Shown piece by piece: positions 1-7,200 of a stretch of 7,550 nucleotides of DNA. The translations under genes and the position numbers were made by a program. Below the pieces are notes generated by a model that saw only the letters and a list, made by a program, of their open reading frames with translations, ran no database searches and was not told where the DNA came from. The stretch covers positions 2,568 through 10,117 of the forward strand of contig PCTP01000134.1 of the NCBI GenBank assembly GCA_002770795.1. Reading direction: 5' to 3'. This DNA is from Gammaproteobacteria bacterium CG22_combo_CG10-13_8_21_14_all_40_8. GTDB lineage: Bacteria; Pseudomonadota; Gammaproteobacteria; Enterobacterales; GCA-002770795. The stretch's first letter is position 1. Each line of letters starts with the position of its first letter.

Positions 1-622
1 ATCGATTATCTGCAGCCTGATTTTTAAAGCCTTTCGCTTCCTTCATGACCTCTAGCATATTCTCCGCATAGGGTTGCCAATCTGTCGCCATATGAAATAG
101 CCCACCTTCTATAAGTTTATGGTGAATGGTCTCAACGAATTCTGTTTTGACAATGCGTCGTTTATTGTGGCGTTTTTTATGCCAAGGATCGGGAAAATAA
201 AGTTGAACCCGCTGCATAGCATTATCTGCAAACATCCAATCTAAGGCTTTAATGGCGTCGTCATTGATCAATCTTAGATTTTTTATCTGGCTTTGTTCAA
301 TATCAATTAAACATGAACCAACGCCAGGTGTATGGACTTCAATGCCGACAAAATTTAGATGAGGCTCAGCAAGAGCTTGTTCGATTAAAGAGGTTCCCAT
401 GCCAAAACCTATTTCCACAACTAAGGGGGCTTCTCTGCCAAACTCTTTAGGCCAATCGACTAAAGATTGTTGCAATGGGATGCCAAATACCGGCCACAGA
501 GTTTGCATGGCTCTATTTTGCCCTGCAGTCATCCTACCTTGTCTTCGCACAAAGCTGCGAATAGGTTGTTGTTTAGGATTGATAATTTGTGGATCAGGGC
601 TTTGTGGGTCGTTGTTTGTCAT
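1..622 (-). CDS. trmB: tRNA (guanine-N7-)-methyltransferase, C-terminus cut by window edge
   Basis: TrmB uses S-adenosylmethionine to methylate N7 of guanine 46 in the variable loop of many tRNAs, in the cytoplasm. Reading from the ATG at 622 leftwards gives 207 open codons with no stop; the family is about 240 residues in E. coli, so roughly 30 C-terminal residues are missing. The N-terminus has the family pattern IRSFVRRQGRMT. The SAM-binding loop EIGFGMG lies at residues 70-76. The signature PDPWHKKRHNKRR lies at residues 144-156 and carries the conserved catalytic/tRNA-binding Asp, Lys and Arg residues. The last visible residues (KGFKNQAADN) match the region just before the C-terminal segment of the E. 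coli protein. It is transcribed away from the permease gene. No strong Shine-Dalgarno precedes the ATG, but no other in-frame start fits the family N-terminus. The identification is secure; only the end is unseen. Confidence 0.96.
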   Translation of the reverse strand, partial: MTNNDPQSPDPQIINPKQQPIRSFVRRQGRMTAGQNRAMQTLWPVFGIPLQQSLVDWPKEFGREAPLVVEIGFGMGTSLIEQALAEPHLNFVGIEVHTPGVGSCLIDIEQSQIKNLRLINDDAIKALDWMFADNAMQRVQLYFPDPWHKKRHNKRRIVKTEFVETIHHKLIEGGLFHMATDWQPYAENMLEVMKEAKGFKNQAADNR

Positions 623-659
623 GATTCAGAGGTATGGAGTTAAAAATTTTATAAACGGG

Positions 660-668
660 ATCATAGCA
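660..668 (-). promoter_or_regulatory. Candidate extended -10 promoter for trmB
   Basis: On the minus strand the sequence TGCTATGAT (668 down to 660) matches an extended -10 element, TGn followed by a 5/6 match to TATAAT. The hexamer 17 nt upstream is a poor -35 (TGCGCA, 3/6), as is common for extended -10 promoters. Transcription would start near 653, giving a leader of about 30 nt before the trmB ATG. Seen by eye only. Confidence 0.4.
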
Positions 669-670
669 TT

Positions 671-700
671 TTGTCATACCTTTGCGCAGTGCCAAATAAT
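671..700 (+). promoter_or_regulatory. Candidate sigma-70 promoter for the permease-mutY-yggX cluster
   Basis: TTGTCA at 671-676 (5/6 to TTGACA) and AATAAT at 695-700 (5/6 to TATAAT) are separated by 18 nt. Transcription would begin around 707, leaving a leader of about 75 nt before the ATG at 781. It directly adjoins the candidate trmB promoter on the other strand, so the two divergent promoters would nearly abut. No operator-like palindrome was recognised. Confidence 0.4.
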
Positions 701-780
701 AAATTCCATGAATCAACTGACTTTAAAGAAAAATGCAGTTATTCTTAGTGTTAAAATGATTATTTGTATGGATAGGTTTA

Positions 781-2610
781 ATGTTTGCTTGGCCTGATTT
801 GCCCAATTACCATGCACTGGCTGTGCTGGTTTTGACGCTTTTCGCTTTGTATTTATTTCGGCGAGAAGATATTCCTTTAGAAACTTCTTCTTTGGCTATT
901 TTGGCTATTTTGGCTATAGGATTCTCAGTTTTTCCATTTATTCAAGATGGCAAAGTGCTTGAACCCCAACAGTTATTCTCTGGATTTGGTCACGAAGCAT
1001 TGGTAACAGTGAGTGCTTTAATGATTATTGGCCAAGGTTTAGTGCGAACAGGAGCATTAGAACCCATAGGACGTAATTTAGCTAAACTGTGGAAAATTAG
1101 ACCTTCACTCTCCTTGCTACTGACATTGATTATTGCCGCTGCACTCAGTGCTTTTATGAACAATACCCCTATTGTGGTGTTATTTTTACCTATTTTGATT
1201 AATGTGGCTGTTCGAACCGGGAGCCCAACTTCTGGAATGTTGTTACCGATGGGGTTAGCCACCTTGATTGGCGGGATGTCTACTACTATTGGTACATCGA
1301 CTAACCTTTTGGTGGTTAACGTTGCTCATGATTTAGGGTTGGCTCGATTGGGCATGTTTGACTTTTTTCTGCCTGCTTCCATATCAGGAGGGGTGGCTAT
1401 TCTTTATTTATGGTTGGTTGCGCCTAAAATTTTACCCGTGAGGCTTGCTGCTATTTCTGATATTAAACCGCGTTTATTCACCGCTTATTTGAATGTGAAT
1501 GAAGAAAGCTCTGCCAACAATCAAACCATTTCGGAACTGATTAGGCTAACTGAGGGCGCGATGAAAGTAGATGCCTTGCAACGAGGTTCGGATAAGAACC
1601 TTATTCCTTTACCAGATACGGTTGTTAAAGCTGGTGATCGTTTGCAAGTGAAGGATACTCCCGAAAATTTGAAAGAGTTTGAATCTTTATTAGGCGCTAC
1701 TTTATTTTCGGGGCAATATAAATTAGATGAGGACCATCCTCTTCGAGCTGAAAAGCAAAAACTTGCTGAAATGGTGATCATTCAAAGTTCTGGTCTTATC
1801 GGCAGAACACTTAGTCAGGCTAATTTTGCTCATCGTTATAAAGTTTCCACCGTTGCCTTGCATCGAGGGGGCAGGGCTATGGATATAGGACGTAGTTCTA
1901 TTGGTCGCGTGGTTTTACAAGTAGGTGATATTCTTCTTATTCAAGGGACTGAAGAGCAAATTGAACAGATGAAAGAACGCCAAGGGCTGCTCATTTTGGA
2001 TGGTGTTTCCGATTTAGCTCACACCAGCAAAGCGCCTCTAGCATTAGCTATTATTGGCGTTGTGGTGTTAACAGCGGCGACAGGCATGTTGCCCATTGTT
2101 GTCAGTGCAATTTGTGGTGTACTGGCAATGTTGCTAACCCAATGTTTAAATTGGCGAGAAGCTTCCTCAGCATTGAGCACCCAAGTCGTTATGATTGTTG
2201 CTGCCTCATTGGCTCTAGGATCTGCATTAATGGAAACTGGGGGCGCACAATATTTGGCGGAGTTTTTTGTTGCCGCCTCTTCAAGTTTGCCGCCTGGTGG
2301 TGTGGTGAGTGCATTGATGTTGTTGATGGCTATATTAACCAATATTGTCTCCAATAATGCAGCGGCAGTAATTGGGACTCCAATAGCTATTTCGGTAGCG
2401 GATCAGTTGGCTATGCCTGCTATACCCTTTGTTTTAGCCGTTTTATTTGGTGCCAACCTAAGCTATGCCACACCAGTCGCATACAAAACCAATTTGTTAG
2501 TAATGAATGCTGGAGGCTATAGTTTTACCGATTTTCTGAAAGTTGGCATCCCTTTGATTGTACTGATGTGGGTTACCTTATCTTTTTTATTAAGTTACCT
2601 TTACCTATAA
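781..2610 (+). CDS. SLC13/ArsB-type (ion transporter superfamily) permease with two central RCK_C domains
   Basis: This is a 609-residue inner-membrane transporter of the SLC13/DASS type; relatives carry dicarboxylates, sulfate or other anions, often with sodium, and the substrate here is unknown. The protein has two hydrophobic halves (about 9-215 and 416-609) around a soluble middle (about 225-410). The middle shows two RCK_C (TrkA_C) domains: residues about 240-305, with the pattern ISELIRLTEG then GDRLQV, and about 328-405, with IGRTLSQ then VGDILLIQG. The paired membrane signatures resemble the SNT motifs: MNNTP at 126-130 with GGMSTTIGTSTN at 164-175 in the first half, and TNIVSNNAAAVIGTP at 520-534 with NLSYATPVAYKTN at 559-571 in the second. 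The start at 781 is preceded by a modest SD-like ATAGG (772-776). mutY begins 12 bp after the stop, suggesting co-transcription. The RCK_C domains suggest control by a small ligand or nucleotide, which is inference. Family placement is secure; the substrate is not. Confidence 0.92.
   Translation: MFAWPDLPNYHALAVLVLTLFALYLFRREDIPLETSSLAILAILAIGFSVFPFIQDGKVLEPQQLFSGFGHEALVTVSALMIIGQGLVRTGALEPIGRNLAKLWKIRPSLSLLLTLIIAAALSAFMNNTPIVVLFLPILINVAVRTGSPTSGMLLPMGLATLIGGMSTTIGTSTNLLVVNVAHDLGLARLGMFDFFLPASISGGVAILYLWLVAPKILPVRLAAISDIKPRLFTAYLNVNEESSANNQTISELIRLTEGAMKVDALQRGSDKNLIPLPDTVVKAGDRLQVKDTPENLKEFESLLGATLFSGQYKLDEDHPLRAEKQKLAEMVIIQSSGLIGRTLSQANFAHRYKVSTVALHRGGRAMDIGRSSIGRVVLQVGDILLIQGTEEQIEQMKERQGLLILDGVSDLAHTSKAPLALAIIGVVVLTAATGMLPIVVSAICGVLAMLLTQCLNWREASSALSTQVVMIVAASLALGSALMETGGAQYLAEFFVAASSSLPPGGVVSALMLLMAILTNIVSNNAAAVIGTPIAISVADQLAMPAIPFVLAVLFGANLSYATPVAYKTNLLVMNAGGYSFTDFLKVGIPLIVLMWVTLSFLLSYLYL
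892..918 (+). repeat. Three tandem 9-bp repeats inside the permease gene
   Basis: TTGGCTATT occurs twice in a row (892-900, 901-909), followed by TTGGCTATA (910-918), which differs only in the last base. The repeat is in frame and encodes Leu-Ala-Ile three times (residues 38-46) in the second predicted membrane helix. Gain or loss of one unit would keep the reading frame and change the helix by three residues. Confidence 0.9.
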
Positions 2611-2622
2611 AACTGACCCTCT

Positions 2623-3669
2623 ATGATGAAACAGAACCTTCCTGTAGACGCTGAGACTTTTCATTCAACTATTTTACAATGGTTTGAAATAAATGGACGC
2701 AAAAACCTTCCTTGGCAGCTTAACACCAATTCATATACTGTATGGATTTCGGAAGTCATGTTACAGCAAACTCAAGTGGAGACGGTGATCCCCTATTTTT
2801 TGCGCTTTATGCAACATTTTCCCGATGTAGAATCACTCGCCCAAGCAGAACTGGACAGCGTGCTGCATTTCTGGAGTGGCCTTGGCTATTATGCAAGAGG
2901 GCGTAACATTCATCAGGCTGCCAAAAAGATAGTAAGTGAGTTTCAAGGGAAGCTTCCCAAAGATCTTGAACAACTTCAAACTTTACCCGGTATTGGACGC
3001 TCCACGGCTGGGGCTATACTGTCATTAGGACATGGACAGACTGCAAGTATTTTAGATGGTAATGTGAAAAGAGTATTAGCAAGATGTTTCAATATCGAAG
3101 GTTATGTTGGGGAATCTAAAATACTGAAAAAGTTTTGGTCTATTGCCGTGCAACTTACGCCGAATGAGAGTTGCCAGCAATATAATCAAGCCATGATGGA
3201 TATGGGGTCACTCGTTTGTAGAAGAACCAAGCCTCTATGTGATGCTTGTCCAGTGAGTGATTATTGTCAGGCACTTAAGCTGAATACCATTGGCTTATTG
3301 CCCACCAAAAAAGCCAAAAAAAATAAACTGGTGAAAGCTCATTCATTTTATTGGATTGAAGATGAGCAACATCGAGTGTTCTTGGTTAAACGACCACCCG
3401 TGGGGATTTGGGGCGGTATGTGGTGTTTGCCCACGAAAGATGATTTGCCTTTCACTAAAAATAGAATAATTGAGAACCAGATTAAATCTACTTTCAAACA
3501 GGAGTTCACTCACTTTTCCATGCAAGGTACTATCTATAATCTATCGGAGCCAATGCCAGCCTTTATCATGGACGCTGGTGAATATACTTGGTACGATCCA
3601 GTCAATCCTCAGCCCTTGGGGTTACCAACACCCATCGCTAATAATATTAAGGTGAATAGACATGAGTAG
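2623..3669 (+). CDS. mutY: A/G-specific adenine DNA glycosylase
   Basis: MutY removes adenine mispaired with 8-oxoguanine (or guanine), the first step of base-excision repair that prevents G:C to T:A transversions. The 348-residue protein is of normal family length (E. coli 350). It shows the catalytic glutamate in SEVMLQQTQV (Glu44), the helix-hairpin-helix LPGIGRSTAGAI (121-132) and the catalytic aspartate in ILDGNVKRV (Asp145). The [4Fe-4S] ligands Cys199, Cys206, Cys209 and Cys215 have the standard 6-2-5 spacing. The C-terminal part (about 235-345) is the NUDIX-like domain that recognises 8-oxoguanine, including RPPVGIWGGMWCLP and FTHFS. All key residues are present, so the enzyme should be active. 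The start is the first of two consecutive ATG codons (2623, 2626); neither has a clear Shine-Dalgarno, and translation may be coupled to the permease stop 12 bp upstream. The end overlaps yggX by 8 bp. Confidence 0.98.
   Translation: MMKQNLPVDAETFHSTILQWFEINGRKNLPWQLNTNSYTVWISEVMLQQTQVETVIPYFLRFMQHFPDVESLAQAELDSVLHFWSGLGYYARGRNIHQAAKKIVSEFQGKLPKDLEQLQTLPGIGRSTAGAILSLGHGQTASILDGNVKRVLARCFNIEGYVGESKILKKFWSIAVQLTPNESCQQYNQAMMDMGSLVCRRTKPLCDACPVSDYCQALKLNTIGLLPTKKAKKNKLVKAHSFYWIEDEQHRVFLVKRPPVGIWGGMWCLPTKDDLPFTKNRIIENQIKSTFKQEFTHFSMQGTIYNLSEPMPAFIMDAGEYTWYDPVNPQPLGLPTPIANNIKVNRHE
3647..3653 (+). promoter_or_regulatory. Ribosome binding site of yggX within the mutY coding end
   Basis: TAAGGTG lies 8 nt before the yggX ATG at 3662, inside the last codons of mutY. 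It supports the ATG that overlaps the mutY stop codon (3667-3669) as the true yggX start. Confidence 0.6.
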
Positions 3670-3937
3670 AACAGTTAATTGTCAAAAACTTAATCAGGAG
3701 CTTCCTGGTCTTACTTTTTTGCCATATCCCGGAGATTTGGGAAAAAAGATCTACGAACAGATTTCGCAACAGGCTTGGCAACAATGGCTAAAACATCAAA
3801 CTATGTTAATTAATGAAAAAAGATTAAGTTTAGCGGATCAAGCTGCAAGAGAATATTTGGCTTCAGAAATGGAAAAATTTCTATTTGGTGGCGATTATGA
3901 GAAGCCAGAAGGGTATATTCCACTAAAAAATGACTAG
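3662..3937 (+). CDS. yggX: YggX-family Fe(II)-trafficking / oxidative damage protection protein
   Basis: This 91-residue cytoplasmic protein has the same length and pattern as E. coli YggX: start MSRTVNC with the conserved Cys7, then YPGDLGKKIYEQIS, AWQQWLKHQTMLINEKRLS, EMEKFLFGG and EGYIP near the end. YggX is known to protect Fe-S enzymes from superoxide and to influence the labile iron pool; the conserved cysteine near the N-terminus is part of the family signature. It overlaps mutY by 8 bp, the usual arrangement in gammaproteobacteria, so the two are almost certainly translated from one message. MutY is itself an Fe-S enzyme that acts on oxidative damage, so the pairing makes functional sense. 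No intrinsic terminator follows the stop before the tRNA gene, so read-through into the tRNA is possible. Confidence 0.97.
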   Translation: MSRTVNCQKLNQELPGLTFLPYPGDLGKKIYEQISQQAWQQWLKHQTMLINEKRLSLADQAAREYLASEMEKFLFGGDYEKPEGYIPLKND

Positions 3938-3962
3938 ATTGTTCATTTTTTTCAAAATCAAC

Positions 3963-3991
3963 TTGACTTCAAAATCACAAAACGCTTTAAT
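3963..3991 (+). promoter_or_regulatory. Sigma-70 promoter of the tRNA-Phe gene
   Basis: TTGACT at 3963-3968 (5/6 to TTGACA) and TTTAAT at 3986-3991 (5/6 to TATAAT) have the ideal spacing of 17 nt. The start would fall near 3998, a few bases ahead of the mature tRNA 5' end at 4006. A T-rich and A-rich stretch just upstream (about 3940-3960) could act as an UP element, as is usual for stable RNA promoters. This is the strongest promoter in the window. Confidence 0.7.
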
Positions 3992-4005
3992 ACGCACCTT
4001 GCAAT

Positions 4006-4081
4006 GGCCTGGTAGCTCAGTCGGTAGAGCAGCGGATTGAAAATCCGCGTGTCGATGGTTCGATTCCGTCCCAGGCCACCA
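4006..4081 (+). tRNA. tRNA-Phe (anticodon GAA)
   Basis: The 76-nt gene folds into a full cloverleaf. The acceptor stem GGCCTGG (4006-4012) pairs with CCAGGCC (4071-4077). The D-stem is GCTC/GAGC, and the anticodon stem GCGGA/TCCGC encloses the loop TTGAAAA. The anticodon GAA is at 4039-4041 and reads the Phe codons TTT and TTC. The variable loop is GTGTC, and the T-arm GATGG/CCGTC encloses TTCGATT. The discriminator A and the CCA end are encoded (4078-4081). The variable loop has a G in the position that TrmB, encoded at the left of the window, typically methylates. The gene lies alone between yggX and the sensor kinase. Confidence 0.98.
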
Positions 4082-4244
4082 TTAAATCTCTCTGTAAAAA
4101 GCCCCCCATTTTTTAGATAATCCTTTAGAGTTTTTTAGCCATTTCTGCTTAGCTTTAAAGATGATTATATTTTTTTTTCAAAAACTCCCATCGATAGCTG
4201 TTTTAATGTACACTTTTAGTATTCCTGTTTAATTCGTTAACCCT
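4082..4244 (+). other. AT-rich spacer between tRNA-Phe and the hybrid kinase
   Basis: This 163-bp stretch has no gene of its own. It contains several T-runs (4111-4116, 4131-4136, 4171-4178), any of which could help end tRNA transcription, but no strong GC-rich hairpin comes before them. The C-run at 4103-4108 is flanked by A5 and T6, which would make only a weak stem. A short in-frame ATG at 4206 opens eight codons and ends at TAA 4230-4232. The kinase promoter must lie here or overlap the tRNA, but I could not single out a convincing -35/-10 pair. Confidence 0.6.
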
Positions 4245-7200
4245 TTGAATAATTTGTATCTTCGAGTCATTTTTTTGCTAATAATGGCGCTGCCAAATTT
4301 TGTTTTAGCGGAAGATTCGGCTGTGCAATCTTTAAGTTTTGCACCAATGAGTTCGCTCAACAGCAAAATGCCTGATAGTATTTCAGGAATTGTGCAGGAT
4401 AAAACTGGCTATTTGTGGATAGCCACCTTCAATGGATTGTATCGATATGATGGCCGTAATTACAAAAGCTTTAAACACGATCCTAGAGATAATAACAGCC
4501 TCTCTGATAATTTAGTTATCAGTATTCACCTTTTACCTAATGGTTCTTTGCTTTTAGCAACGGCCCATGGAGGTATTGTTTCTTTCAATCCAAAAACGGA
4601 AACTTTTGATTCTCTTCAGCTAGTAGGGATTGATTTTAATTCCGTTAAGGTACAGTCACTTCTTGTAGATGGTGATAATTATTGGATTGGAACCTTTCAA
4701 GGGTTAATGAAATATAACACTCAAACCCAACAAATAACTCGTTATATTCATAATCCTTTAGATGAGTTTGCCTTACCCGGAAGACTCGTGAATTCAGTGA
4801 TTAGGGATAAATCTGATCAGCTATGGGTTGGCACTGATTCTGGACTGGCTATTTTAAATACAAATACGGATGAATTTACCCAGTTTCCTCTAGAAGATAA
4901 GGCTACATTTTCAGAACAAATTACCACCTTGTATCTTGATACAGATGGTTCCGTATGGGTAGGCACAGAACAGCAAGGGTTGTTCCATATTACAGGTGCT
5001 GGCAGTCGTATTGAGCAAGTTAAGTTCGAAGTGGGAAAATTATGGGTACGAGAGATCCTGCGGCTAAAATCTGGAGAGTTATGGGTCGCTACTGATAATG
5101 GTGTGTATGTTGTTCCCGCTTTTGGAAATCCCCCTATACATTATCAGAATAACTCTGGTGATCCTTTGAGTTTGGGGGATGATGATGTTTGGACCATCTA
5201 TCAAGATGAGAGTGATTTGGTTATTATCGGCACAACTAAGGGGTTGTATAAGTCAGCGCCTGATTTAGCTAATTTTAGAAGAATGTTGCATGGCCCATTA
5301 TCGATAAATTCCTTATCAAACAATTACATTACCGGAATTGCCGAAAATAAGGATGGACAAGTCTTATTCTCCACTCTGAGCGGGTTAGATGTTTTTTCCC
5401 CTGTGCAAAATCAAATTCGTCGTGTTGCTCTCCCATTAACGCGGACGGAATTTAGTAATCGACTGCAATCTATCCTCGTTGATAACATAGGCAGAGTTTG
5501 GCTGGGTGACAGTAACGGCCATATTCTTATTTTAGATAATAATTATCGTTTGTTACAAACACTTCCTATGGCTGCAGAATTATCAGGGGTTAGTAACAAA
5601 GTATTATTTATTCATCAGACTTCAAGTGGAGATATATGGATTGGTTCGGAAAGAAAACTTATTCGTATTGCATCTGGCACATTTTCTATAGCTCGATCTT
5701 TTGAAATATCTGGTGGACACATTCTGGAGCATGCCGCAAGTATCGATATGGTTGAGGACAGTGAAGGCTTTCTTTGGTTTGCCACAAGAGGGGCGGGCCT
5801 TATCAAATACAATCCCAAAACTGATCAAGGACAACGTTTCTACCATCAATCCGATCAACCTTCATCTTTAACTCAGGATACATTGAATAATTTGTATATT
5901 GATGCCGAGCAATCTCTTTGGATTGCTTCAACCAATGGACTCAATAGACTTACAAAAGATCAAACTCATACATTTAAACCCACATTTGAAACATGGCTTG
6001 AAAATGATGGCTTGTCTGATGCAGACATCCGTGGGATCAGGCAAGATGCATTGGGATGGCTTTGGTTATCTACGGGGAGTGGATTAAGTCGCATAAATCT
6101 TCAAACAAAAAAAATAGAAAATTTCTCTGAAGAGGATGGACTACAGAACTCTTCTTTTTCTCCTCGTGTTGTTTTGGCTAGTCACCAAGGTGATTTTTAT
6201 TTTGGTAGTAATTTAGGCGTTTCTGTGATCTCACCTGAAAACTTTAAGCGTAATTTGTTTTTACCTAAGTTGGCGATCGTGGAAATTAGTATTAGACAAG
6301 GACCGTGGCAAATTACTTCTTTAGCTAGAAGTACTTTGGAACATGATCATAATGATGTTCAATTTAAAATAGCTGCTTTTGATTTCCACCAACCCTATTC
6401 AAATTATTATAGATACCGATTGGTGGGAAACGATTTAAATTGGAGTGATAATCAAACCAGTAACCTCATTAGTTATACAAATCTAAGTAGTGGGTACTAC
6501 CGTTTGGAGGTTCAGGGTACGAACAATGATGGTTTTTGGAGCAAAGATACTGCAACCTATAGTTTTTCCATTACACCGCCTTGGTGGGGTAGCCAATTAA
6601 GTTATGCTTTGTATTTTTTGATATTTATCAGTTTTGTGTATTGGTTATATTTAAATCACAAACAAAGTTTGAGAAAAGAGCGTGCTATTGCGGAGCATTT
6701 AAGAAGAAACGATAAATTAAAAGATGAGTTTTTAGCGGTGATCTCCCATGAGTTGAGGACCCCCTTAACAGGTATCATCGGGATTTCTGAAGCGATGATG
6801 GCTGGTAGTTCTGGAGCTCTCAACGATAGGACGCAAAAGGGGTTGGGGTTGATAGTCAATAGTGGTAAACGACTAGCGAGTTTAGTGAACGAAATACTCG
6901 ATTTCAAGAAATTAACCCATAAAAAACTTAAAATTCAGTTAGATAATGTGGATTTACGCTCAGCAGTTCAGGTTGTTAGCGCGACTTGCCAACCATTGAT
7001 TGAAAATAAACCGATTAATCTCCGTGTAGAGATTGCAGATGACATTCCTAATGTGTACGCGGATAGTAATCGTTTATTACAAATTCTTTATAACTTGGTG
7101 GGTAATGCCATTAAATTCACTGTAGAAGGTACAGTGACCATTCGTGCAACCAACAAAGAAAATCAAGTAGAGGTGATGATCGAGGACACTGGAATAGGTA

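Noticed and set aside
399..797. 132-codon plus-strand open frame with cysteine-rich product
   Set aside because: It runs antisense across the start of trmB, whose protein is clearly recognisable, and it overlaps the permease start; the product resembles no family.
990..2357. Several open frames of 80-111 codons on either strand (990-1262, 1521-1781, 2019-2354, 2112-2357)
   Set aside because: All lie inside the permease gene in other frames, with no own ribosome site or family pattern.
3343..3655. Open frames of about 60 codons inside mutY on both strands
   Set aside because: They are shadows of the NUDIX-like domain coding sequence of mutY.
4098..4116. A-run, C-run and T-run after the tRNA as an intrinsic terminator
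   Set aside because: The C-run has no partner G-run, so only A-T pairs could form; this is too weak to call a terminator hairpin.
4245..6250. Regular recurrence of short motifs, considered as a DNA repeat array
   Set aside because: The periodicity is at the protein level (propeller blades of about 45 residues); the DNA units are well diverged and not a CRISPR or satellite array.
5615..6907. Short open frames on both strands inside the hybrid kinase (5615-5858, 5899-6087, 6656-6907)
   Set aside because: The kinase frame is continuous across all of them and shows clear propeller, Y_Y_Y and HisKA patterns.
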